A DNA stretch of 27,296 nt, taken from assembly GCA_910580005.1 (NCBI GenBank), contig CAJTXH010000025.1:1-27296 (forward strand), written 5' to 3'. The position numbers were made by a program, and so were the translations under genes. A model generated the notes under the pieces. It worked only from the letters and a program-made list of their open reading frames with translations, was not told the origin of the DNA and made no database searches. Origin of the DNA: an uncultured Lachnospiraceae bacterium. GTDB lineage: Bacteria > Bacillota > Clostridia > Lachnospirales > Lachnospiraceae. Numbering within the stretch: position 1 is the first letter of the stretch; every line of letters starts with the position of its first letter. This document shows, one piece after another, positions 16,184 through 22,710 of this stretch.

Positions 16184-16609
16184 CTAAATACTTCCACAGA
16201 AAAATAACTGGTATAATGTGCCAAGGCCTTTACCTAGTGCAACCATAACAACAATTACTGGTATCCCGGTTTTTAAATCAAGCCTTTTAAAAAGAATTGG
16301 TATTACTTTCAGGCTTTCAGCAAGCGACATTGCAAGCGCACCTGTAAATATCCCTGCAAATAAACCTGCAACAGCCATGCCAGCAATGCCAATATGCACA
16401 TTTAATTTGTATACAGTTATAAGGCTTCCAACTGTACCCCCAAGTGCTATTGCTGTTTCCATCTTATATATATCACATCCTATTTTCATGCCCCCTGCCA
16501 GCCTTGGCACTACTTTTAGTATTGTAATAAGTGCAAATGTCCCAGCAGCTACTGAAATACCACCAGAAAAACCAATTACAGCTAGAACAATGTTCTGGAA
16601 AATTTCCAT
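16184..16609 (-). CDS. spoVAB: Stage V sporulation protein AB
   Basis: A 141-residue protein with four predicted membrane helices (about 5-30, 50-68, 73-95, 116-136), rich in glycine: GFSGGISVAAG, VVPRLAGGM, ETAIALGGTVGS. Length and pattern fit SpoVAB, a membrane protein of the SpoVA set whose own role in spores is little known. AAAGGCGG lies about 7 bases before the ATG. It stands between spoVAA and spoVAC with gaps of about 20 bases, the same order as in Bacillus subtilis. Confidence 0.9.
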   Translation of the reverse strand: MEIFQNIVLAVIGFSGGISVAAGTFALITILKVVPRLAGGMKIGCDIYKMETAIALGGTVGSLITVYKLNVHIGIAGMAVAGLFAGIFTGALAMSLAESLKVIPILFKRLDLKTGIPVIVVMVALGKGLGTLYQLFFCGSI

Positions 16610-16629
16610 CCCAGCACCGCCTTTCCAGT

Positions 16630-17253
16630 TTATTTTATCATTTTGCCTTCCCTTGATGAATCTGCAATTAAAGTTTTATTTAAATCCTCTTCAAATGTAC
16701 GCATTTCCATATGGAGAGGTGTAGGGTCATCATGGACTTTGGCACTTTTAAAATGATTGTAAAATCCCAGTATACCTACAGGAATCCCAATGCTGTAAGC
16801 AATCTCCAGAATTGAACCGTCTGATTTATGCACACCTGTTACAAGATAGTAAAAATCATTAAATACATCCCCGACACTTACATCTGTGTTAAATGTCATA
16901 ATCGTGAATGCCGAGCCAAAAAAAACAATAAGTGAAACAAACACAAGCTTAATATATTCAAGCCATTTTTTATCTGGTTTTGGCATTTTATACTCTACAA
17001 TAAATTCTGGTTCACCGATATTCTGTATTGTAATACCAGGGTAAGACTTCTGTATTATCCCGATAACTTTTATCACTGAAAAAGCAAGGATTTCATCTTT
17101 ATTTCCTTTGACCGTATATAAAACTGTACTTCCGATTTCTTTAACTATATTATTATCAGGTGAGTATATTTCCGCTACATCCTGTAACAATATTTTTTTA
17201 TTTAATACCTGTACATTCTGGTCAATCTTAATATAAACTACATCAGCTTTCAT
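16630..17253 (-). CDS. spoVAA: Stage V sporulation protein AA
   Basis: A 207-residue protein close to the usual SpoVAA length of about 206. The N-terminal half is soluble (VYIKIDQNVQVLNKKILLQD is typical), followed by two membrane helices at about 103-122 and 150-166 and a short tail. SpoVAA is part of the spore inner-membrane SpoVA set, expressed in the forespore. AAAGGATGG is placed 9 bases before the ATG. It follows the small membrane ORF by 75 bases and belongs to the transcript from the sigma-G-like promoter at 17655-17683. Confidence 0.9.
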   Translation of the reverse strand: MKADVVYIKIDQNVQVLNKKILLQDVAEIYSPDNNIVKEIGSTVLYTVKGNKDEILAFSVIKVIGIIQKSYPGITIQNIGEPEFIVEYKMPKPDKKWLEYIKLVFVSLIVFFGSAFTIMTFNTDVSVGDVFNDFYYLVTGVHKSDGSILEIAYSIGIPVGILGFYNHFKSAKVHDDPTPLHMEMRTFEEDLNKTLIADSSREGKMIK

Positions 17254-17328
17254 TAATTTTTTCCATCCTTTATATAAAAGTCACCTGTACCATGCCTTAT
17301 ACTGTATAAAACAACACCAGTGCAGGCA

Positions 17329-17529
17329 TTAATTAGGAAGGTTTAATTTATCATGGCTGAAGCTGAAAGCTGCAATGCCTATATCCGGCTCTTCATCATA
17401 TGTCCTTTCAACAACCCTTCCATTTGCATATTCAGTCCTTGTATTGCGCAAAGATGCAAGATAACAGACTGTTGTAATAATCATTAAGCAAAAAACAAGT
17501 GCAATAAGCCATACTTTATTTTTCTTCAT
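17329..17529 (-). CDS. Small membrane protein of unknown function between sigF and spoVAA
   Basis: I do not recognise this gene. It encodes 66 residues from the ATG at 17529, which has GAGGGG four bases upstream, a strong ribosome binding site; the ATG at 17541 lacks one. Residues 1-4 are basic (MKKNK), 6-28 form one membrane helix or signal anchor (VWLIALVFCLMIITTVCYL), and the rest is a polar tail with acidic TYDEEPDIG. It is the first gene behind a sigma-G-like promoter and lies upstream of spoVAA, so forespore expression with the SpoVA proteins is likely. In Bacillus subtilis no such gene lies between sigF and spoVAA. Confidence 0.7.
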   Translation of the reverse strand: MKKNKVWLIALVFCLMIITTVCYLASLRNTRTEYANGRVVERTYDEEPDIGIAAFSFSHDKLNLPN

Positions 17530-17559
17530 AATACCCCTCATTTCTGTGCTGTTAATAAT

Positions 17560-17578
17560 ACACCGTTACATACGGTGT
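17560..17578 (-). other. Hairpin in the leader of the spoVA transcript
   Basis: ACACCGT and ACGGTGT arms (7 base pairs, loop 5) followed on the minus strand by TATTATTAAC. It could be a weak terminator for sigF read-through or a 5' stabiliser for the transcript from the sigma-G-like promoter. Confidence 0.45.
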
Positions 17579-17654
17579 CTGCGCATTAAAATTTGCAATA
17601 TTACTTTCCCATTTGCTTCCGCTAATGCCACAAACAGGATTTATAACATGTAAT

Positions 17655-17683
17655 TAGTATGGCTTATATATTTTTTTATATAC
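17655..17683 (-). promoter_or_regulatory. Sigma-G-like (forespore) promoter of the spoVA operon
   Basis: On the minus strand GTATA (17683-17679), a 17-base spacer and CATACTA (17661-17655) match the sigma-G consensus known from Bacillus (GHATR, 17-18, CATNMTA), with a perfect -10. It lies 22 bases after the sigF stop. In Bacillus subtilis the spoVA operon has a sigma-G promoter at the same place. Confidence 0.7.
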
Positions 17684-17704
17684 ATAATTTAAAATAAATG
17701 TTTT

Positions 17705-18499
17705 TCAGCATCTTGCTTTTTCACGCATGTTTTTTAAAATTTTTTTCTCAAGCCTGCTTACTTGTACCTGGCTTATTCCAAGCTCCTTTGCGACCTCTGT
17801 CTGTGTCATGTCCTTATAATATCTGTACTCTATTAATTTTCTTTCTTTTTCATCTAATCCGTCCAGCAATTGCTTTAAAAGAATATGGTTTAAAAGTTTT
17901 TCCTTCTCCTCGTCTTGTACTGAACCATTAAAACCAGTGCCATATCCGCCGCTGTTTGCAGAAGTGGAAATATAACTTGCGCCTCCCTGGCAGTTTTTTA
18001 CAATCTGGTCTACCATATATATGTCTTTGCCCTCTGACTGGTAAACAGTCCTATAAATTGAGTCCACTTCACTGTTTGCTTCAAGTGCAAGGACTATGTC
18101 TTCTGGCGCAAGCTCAGTTACTGCTGCTATTTCTTTAATTGTCGCTGTCCTTCCCAGTTCCTGTCCCAGCAAATCAGCAGCTTTTTTTACCTTCCATCCA
18201 TTTTCCTTAATTGTCCTGCTTACCTTAATCATTCCATCATCTCTTAGAAAACGTTTTATTTCGCCTGTAATCATAGGTACTGCATAGGTAGAAAATTTTA
18301 CGCCAAACTGCATGTCAAAATTGTCTATTGACTTAATAAGCCCTATGCAGCCTATCTGGAAAATATCATCAACATCATATCCCCTGCCAGAAAACCTTTT
18401 TACAATATTCCATACAAGACCAACATTTTCTTCAACAATTTTGTTCCTTGCTTCCTTATCCCCTGCACGTGCTTTTTTTAATAATTCCATAATATCCAT
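17705..18499 (-). CDS. sigF: RNA polymerase sporulation sigma factor F
   Basis: Sigma-F is the first forespore-specific sigma factor and is held by SpoIIAB until SpoIIAA frees it. The protein has region 2 (NVGLVWNIVKRFSGRGYDVD, then DIFQIGCIGLIKSIDNFD, KFSTYAVPMITGEIKRFLRDDG), region 3 (ADLLGQELGRTATIKEIA) and region 4 with the helix-turn-helix (MTQTEVAKELGISQVQVSRL). I take the ATG at 18499, 9 bases after AAGGATGG; a GTG at 18505 is a second choice. The linker between regions 3 and 4 has a Gly/Ser-rich stretch (CQGGASYISTSANSGG and GTGFNGS) that I do not know from Bacillus SigF. The place behind spoIIAB decides F rather than G. Confidence 0.94.
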   Translation of the reverse strand: MDIMELLKKARAGDKEARNKIVEENVGLVWNIVKRFSGRGYDVDDIFQIGCIGLIKSIDNFDMQFGVKFSTYAVPMITGEIKRFLRDDGMIKVSRTIKENGWKVKKAADLLGQELGRTATIKEIAAVTELAPEDIVLALEANSEVDSIYRTVYQSEGKDIYMVDQIVKNCQGGASYISTSANSGGYGTGFNGSVQDEEKEKLLNHILLKQLLDGLDEKERKLIEYRYYKDMTQTEVAKELGISQVQVSRLEKKILKNMREKARC

Positions 18500-18529
18500 A
18501 TGCACATACCATCCTTAACAGCATAAAAT

Positions 18530-18952
18530 TTATTCCTGCACTTCACAAAGCCCTATTGTTTTTTCCAGAAAAACTTTTGTTCCTTTGCCTGGAACTGACT
18601 CCACTTCCAGCTTGTCCATAAATGCCTCCATAAATGCAAAACCCATTCCTGAACGCTCCCACTCAGGCCTTGTTGTATAAAGCGGCTCCATTGCCTTTGG
18701 TATATCATTTATGCCTGTACCATAATCTTCTATCACAATTTTTATACAATTATTATGTATATTGCATTCCATCATAATATCGCCTTCTTTATTTTCATAC
18801 CCATGTATAATGCAGTTGGTAACAGCCTCAGACACAGCCGTTTTCACATCGGACAATTCTTCTAATGTAGGATTAAGCCTGGTTATATATGCTGCCACAA
18901 CAGTCCTTGCAAATGCTTCATTTTCTGAACAACTCTCAAATATAATCTTCAT
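18530..18952 (-). CDS. spoIIAB: Anti-sigma F factor and serine kinase SpoIIAB
   Basis: SpoIIAB binds sigma-F and blocks it; it also phosphorylates SpoIIAA with ATP. The 140-residue GHKL-fold protein has the N-box SEAVTNCIIHGYENK, the G1 motif EDYGTGINDI and the G2 region ERSGMGFAFMEAFMD, all present. The start has GGAGG six bases upstream and lies inside the end of spoIIAA: the two genes overlap by 17 bases, which couples their translation and helps fix the ratio of the partners. sigF follows about 30 bases after its stop. Confidence 0.97.
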   Translation of the reverse strand: MKIIFESCSENEAFARTVVAAYITRLNPTLEELSDVKTAVSEAVTNCIIHGYENKEGDIMMECNIHNNCIKIVIEDYGTGINDIPKAMEPLYTTRPEWERSGMGFAFMEAFMDKLEVESVPGKGTKVFLEKTIGLCEVQE

Positions 18953-19313
18953 ACTTAACCTCCAAAGCCTTTATTGCATCCCCAGGCGTATCATATTTTT
19001 CAATTATCTTATATAAACCTGATATTTTAAATATCCTGTCTACTGCTTTTCCTACACTTGTTACAGCTGCCCTTCCACCAAGGAACATAACTTTCTTATA
19101 CCTGCCCATTAGAAGCCCTATCCCTGAACTGTCCATAAAACCTACATCTTTAAAATCAAATATCACATGTTTTACATCCCCGGCTTCTATAAGCTTGTCT
19201 GAACGTTCCCTTAAAGATAAAACTGCATGGTGGTCTAAATCTTGTGTTACATATATAACCAGACAGTTTTTATACAGTTCATAATGGAAGCCTGCCACAT
19301 TTTCTTTAACCAT
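18936..19313 (-). CDS. spoIIAA: Anti-sigma F factor antagonist SpoIIAA
   Basis: A 125-residue STAS-domain protein. Unphosphorylated SpoIIAA binds SpoIIAB and releases sigma-F in the forespore; SpoIIAB phosphorylates it at a serine and SpoIIE reverses this. The motif GFMDSSGIGLLMGRYK carries the target serine, probably Ser62 (the one after Asp). The start is the ATG at 19313 behind GGGAGG; the longer frame to 19331 would run through this site. A short hairpin (19327-19341) stands just before the Shine-Dalgarno. No clear sigma-H or Spo0A site could be found in the roughly 60 bases between the preceding terminator and the gene. Confidence 0.96.
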   Translation of the reverse strand: MVKENVAGFHYELYKNCLVIYVTQDLDHHAVLSLRERSDKLIEAGDVKHVIFDFKDVGFMDSSGIGLLMGRYKKVMFLGGRAAVTSVGKAVDRIFKISGLYKIIEKYDTPGDAIKALEVKYEDYI

Positions 19314-19326
19314 AATAACCTCCCAT

Positions 19327-19341
19327 GCCACCTCTGGTGGC
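19327..19341 (-). other. Hairpin before the spoIIAA Shine-Dalgarno (module shared with valS)
   Basis: GCCACC and GGTGGC pair around loop AGA; GGGAGG follows two bases later. A nearly identical module stands before valS at 25363-25377. Confidence 0.5.
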
Positions 19342-19380
19342 CCAATGCATAAATATTAATATTAATCCAGACAACAAAAA

Positions 19381-19421
19381 TACCCTGCCAGAATAACATA
19401 TAATGTAATTCTGGCAGGGTA
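19381..19421 (-). terminator. Rho-independent terminator after the zinc-ribbon/TPR gene
   Basis: Perfect 14-base arms TACCCTGCCAGAAT (minus strand 19421-19408) and ATTCTGGCAGGGTA (19394-19381), loop 13, followed by TTTTTGTTGT. It ends the FapA operon and separates it from spoIIA. Confidence 0.93.
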
Positions 19422-19474
19422 CTGCCTTTATCTGGTATTGTATCATGGATTTATCCAGCCAGGAACTGCCTGGC

Positions 19475-20920
19475 TTACACACCAAGCTCACGCAGCCTGC
19501 TGCTTGCATCTGCTACCCTTGGTGATTCTGGATACTCATTCACTATTTTTTCATAGTATTCCTTTGCCTTTTTAGGCTTTGAGGTCTGCTGGTATGTTCT
19601 TCCTAAGAAATACATTGCGTCTGTATTATCAGGGTTATATTCCAGTGCTTCCTGCAAAAGCTCTTTCGCTTTGCCATAATCTTTTGCACCTGCATATTCA
19701 TTTTCGCCATTGTAAGCATCTCTTCCTTGTATATAAAGTTTCTCACTTGCTTCTTCAAATGACGCTTCTGCAATCCTGTTATATATCTTTTTGGCAGCAT
19801 CTCCTGCAAGGCTCTGTTTGTCTATTTTTTTCAGGTTATGGGCAGCCTTTTCCATATCTTCATCCATAAAAAGCTCTGCTGCTTTGAACAGTTTGTCATA
19901 TAATTCAAGAAGGCTGCTTCCAGAAACATTTCCATCTCCCTTTAACTCTTCAAGCTCACTATTAAGGTCTGCAATCTTTGCCTGTAATGTTTCATTCTGG
20001 CTTTTTAATGCAGTCAAGTCACTATCTGCTGCCGCCTGGCCTTCACTGTATTTTTTAAAATCATTATTTGCATTTTCTGCCTCTGAAGACCTGATATGCG
20101 GCATTATAAGGAAATACGTAAGTGCAAGTCCTGTAATTATGCCTATAATAAAATTTACAAACGGAAGCACAGAAGGCTTCTCCTCTTTATATGGGGTTAT
20201 TGTCTTGTACTGGTCTGCTTCTTCAAGATGCGGAAGAGTTTTCCTTGTATTAACTTTAGGCTCTTCTGTTCTTGCTGCCAAAGGGTCTGCTTTAGGCCGG
20301 ATATCTGAAAGCTCTTGTAAATATGCCAGTGTAGTTGTATTTGTTATGTCAACTTTAATAATATTATTCAGTATCTTTAAAGCCTTGGCACGGTTATCTT
20401 TCTTGTCCGACATCATATAAAGCAGTGCAAGAAGCTGGCTGGCACGTATAAATTTCGGGTTCTGGCTTGTAACTTTTTTAAGCTGTATAATTGCCATATC
20501 CTCATCACCATGCTTTGCAGAATCAAGCGCTGAATTATACTTCCTGATAACCTGGCTGTACATATCCAGTTTATTAGGGTTAGACTGTATTTCACCTATA
20601 TACATGTCCGCATCATTGTTTTCTTCCTGGTAATGCTTGCTTATAACCCACTCACTTAAAGCAGCCACTATCTCGCCTGTTTCAAAATATATAAGCCCAA
20701 GCAGGTTTCTTGCATTGGTATTCAATTTATTAAACTGGAGGCTTTGCTTAAGTGAATATATAGCCCCTGTCAAATCCCTGATTTTTGCCTGCCCAAGCGC
20801 CTTATTATAATATACATTTGACAGGCTGGTAATCTTCCAATAATCCCTTAAATCCTGGCCACAGTTACTACACTTTGTTCTCCTGAATGGTACAGCAGCA
20901 TTACATCTTGGACAGTTCAT
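19475..20920 (-). CDS. Zinc-ribbon, TPR and coiled-coil membrane protein of unknown function
   Basis: I recognise domains but no named family. The 481-residue protein begins with a zinc ribbon (Cys3, Cys6, Cys17, Cys20), then TPR-like helices at about 33-205, a polar linker, one membrane helix at about 251-275, a coiled coil at about 300-327 and a second TPR block at about 337-478 (LLQEALEYNPDNTDAMYFLG and YEKIVNEYPESPRVADASSR). The zinc ribbon would be inside and the C-terminal TPRs outside the cell. The start is the ATG at 20920, which overlaps the stop of the preceding small gene by four bases (ATGA). It is closed by a strong terminator. A scaffold in the envelope is a reasonable guess only. 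Confidence 0.82.
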   Translation of the reverse strand: MNCPRCNAAVPFRRTKCSNCGQDLRDYWKITSLSNVYYNKALGQAKIRDLTGAIYSLKQSLQFNKLNTNARNLLGLIYFETGEIVAALSEWVISKHYQEENNDADMYIGEIQSNPNKLDMYSQVIRKYNSALDSAKHGDEDMAIIQLKKVTSQNPKFIRASQLLALLYMMSDKKDNRAKALKILNNIIKVDITNTTTLAYLQELSDIRPKADPLAARTEEPKVNTRKTLPHLEEADQYKTITPYKEEKPSVLPFVNFIIGIITGLALTYFLIMPHIRSSEAENANNDFKKYSEGQAAADSDLTALKSQNETLQAKIADLNSELEELKGDGNVSGSSLLELYDKLFKAAELFMDEDMEKAAHNLKKIDKQSLAGDAAKKIYNRIAEASFEEASEKLYIQGRDAYNGENEYAGAKDYGKAKELLQEALEYNPDNTDAMYFLGRTYQQTSKPKKAKEYYEKIVNEYPESPRVADASSRLRELGV

Positions 20921-21099
20921 GGTTCTTCCACCCACTCTATAGATTTTTTACTATTGCTTTCATTGCCTGGTACAGTATTATTTATAATAGACTGCACTAA
21001 ATCTGTAACATCTGTTGTCTTATTGCCATAAATAGCATCCTCTGCCTGCTCAATATCAAGACTTGGCTGGAATTTAGCCAGCTCTGCTTCAAAATCCAT
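20917..21099 (-). CDS. Small acidic protein of unknown function, coupled to the TPR gene
   Basis: A 60-residue ORF, not recognised. It is supported by AGGAGG nine bases before the ATG and by a four-base overlap of its TGA with the next ATG, which argues for real, coupled translation. The product is acidic and soluble (FEAELAKFQPSLDIEQAEDA), without membrane helix or cysteine. It follows the FapA gene by about 60 bases and probably shares its transcript. It may work as a partner of the TPR protein; this is inferred from position only. Confidence 0.65.
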   Translation of the reverse strand: MDFEAELAKFQPSLDIEQAEDAIYGNKTTDVTDLVQSIINNTVPGNESNSKKSIEWVEEP

Positions 21100-21161
21100 C
21101 TTACACTACCTCCTGTTAATCATCAACAAATATCAGCCGCAATTACCGGCATAAAAACATA

Positions 21162-22568
21162 CTATTCGCCAATATTGTATACAATAATCCCTGCACCACG
21201 CCTTGCATATTCTACATGATGGTTTTCTTCCGTAACTAACACTTTTACCCCGTTGATAGTTATGGCAGTTCCTGGGTTTACTACTTTATTAATAGTAATT
21301 TTGGCAAGGTTTGCTTTGCCCATCTGGTCAAGTATTTCCTGTTCCTTTTTAGCCAGTTCATTAACCCTTGTATCACATTCTATTTTGCTCCTCATAAGCT
21401 GTATGCGCTTTTTGGACAAATCAGGATTGTCCGCTTTACTTAAAGCCTGCTGCACCTTTTCAAGTGCATCAACAACAGTTTTAAGTGTTTTTTCATTGTC
21501 TTCCTTATTCTGCTTACACTGTGCCAGAAGTGCAAATAAATCACCATCTACACCCGCTTTTACCTCTGTCCTGACCTCTGACATATTGCCAATAATATTA
21601 GCACTTATATATCTCATTGCTGATACAGAACCACCTACTATCACACCATATTTGCCAGAAACAATTATATCCTGCCCTGCTTCAATCCTGGTATTCATAA
21701 TAGCGTTTGCCTGCACATCACCTTTACATGTTATGCTTGACTGCTCAAAAAACTTGCCTTTTACAGAGCCGCCTGCTTCTATTGAACCTTTTCCATTGCC
21801 CTGCATCCCGTTTTTCAGTACAACATCATTTTTTGCAGAAAGGTTTGCCTGCTCAACATACCCGTCAACAATTATAGAGCCCTTCTGTGATGTTACACTT
21901 ACACCCGAAAATACATTGCCACGTATGTGTATATCATTCTGGAATTCTATATCACCAGTAGTAAATGATACATCACCTTCTATAACAAGTTCCTTATCTA
22001 CAACAAGCCTCTCCGCAATATAAGTTACCTTTCCATCATACTTTGCTGTATATTCTGTACCTGAAGGGTCAATTACAAAGCCCTTGCCCTTTATCTTGGC
22101 TAAATCTTTCCCTTTCTTGGCAAGGATAGAACCACCAAATACATTTATGCCATCCTTGCAAGGTGTAGGCGGATGGTATACAACAAGGCGTTCTCCTTCA
22201 ACAACAGACGGGACACTTCCATATTCTGAATAATCAACAGAACCATCCTTTAAAATCTTCGGTTTTGTGTCAATATGTGTGTCAAACAAAAATTCATACC
22301 AGCCATCTTTGCCATCAATTGCTGGTGTTGACTGGGCAAACTTCACTGTTCTGTTATAAACATTATTAGCTAGCATATTTTTAATTACTTCCGTACTTAT
22401 GCCATGGATTATACCAATATCATTTGCAAGCTTTAAAACTGATTCCAGCGTATTTTCTGTGCCCCCGCTTGGCGGTGTTATACATATATATGCTGCATTC
22501 TCATCATCAGATACTGATATCTGTATATTACAAATACTATTTCCTGCTTCTACCATATCCTCCTGCAT
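21162..22568 (-). CDS. FapA/DUF342 family protein
   Basis: A 468-residue protein of the FapA (DUF342) family: an N-terminal domain (about 1-170) with the DGKDGWYEF motif followed by KDGSVDYSEYG, VVEGERLVVYHPPTPCKDG and INVFGG, a central right-handed beta-helix with repeated GxI/VxxGxV turns (about 190-330, such as GDIEFQNDIHIRGNVFSGV), and a long C-terminal coiled coil (about 345-425) with a final small beta domain. The family is widespread, linked to flagellar placement and membrane-associated polymers in some bacteria, but no molecular role is settled. GAGGAGGG stands six bases before the ATG. It has its own promoter (22635-22663) and leads a three-gene operon. Confidence 0.88.
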   Translation of the reverse strand: MQEDMVEAGNSICNIQISVSDDENAAYICITPPSGGTENTLESVLKLANDIGIIHGISTEVIKNMLANNVYNRTVKFAQSTPAIDGKDGWYEFLFDTHIDTKPKILKDGSVDYSEYGSVPSVVEGERLVVYHPPTPCKDGINVFGGSILAKKGKDLAKIKGKGFVIDPSGTEYTAKYDGKVTYIAERLVVDKELVIEGDVSFTTGDIEFQNDIHIRGNVFSGVSVTSQKGSIIVDGYVEQANLSAKNDVVLKNGMQGNGKGSIEAGGSVKGKFFEQSSITCKGDVQANAIMNTRIEAGQDIIVSGKYGVIVGGSVSAMRYISANIIGNMSEVRTEVKAGVDGDLFALLAQCKQNKEDNEKTLKTVVDALEKVQQALSKADNPDLSKKRIQLMRSKIECDTRVNELAKKEQEILDQMGKANLAKITINKVVNPGTAITINGVKVLVTEENHHVEYARRGAGIIVYNIGE

Positions 22569-22634
22569 AAAATCCCTCCTCTGTCACTATATTTCCAACC
22601 AGCATTTCCATTAAGAGCAGAGTTACTTATCCTG

Positions 22635-22663
22635 ATTATATATGAGTTTTTCATATATTGCAA
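22635..22663 (-). promoter_or_regulatory. Sigma-A promoter of the FapA operon with an internal palindrome
   Basis: On the minus strand TTGCAA (22663-22658), spacer of 17, TATAAT (22640-22635). The spacer and -10 contain ATATATGA and TCATATAT as an inverted repeat, a possible operator. Confidence 0.7.
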
Positions 22664-22710
22664 GAACCCATGCAATTGTTAACTAAAACTTAACACTTTT
22701 ATATTTAATT

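Noticed and set aside
19314..19380. A sigma-H promoter or Spo0A box before spoIIAA, as in Bacillus
   Set aside because: CTGGATTAA resembles only half of a sigma-H -35 box and no GAAT-type -10 follows at the right distance; no TGTCGAA box was seen.
21253..22023. Plus-strand open frame of 256 codons opposite the FapA gene
   Set aside because: Low-complexity Ser/Leu/Pro composition typical of antisense shadow frames and no start signal.
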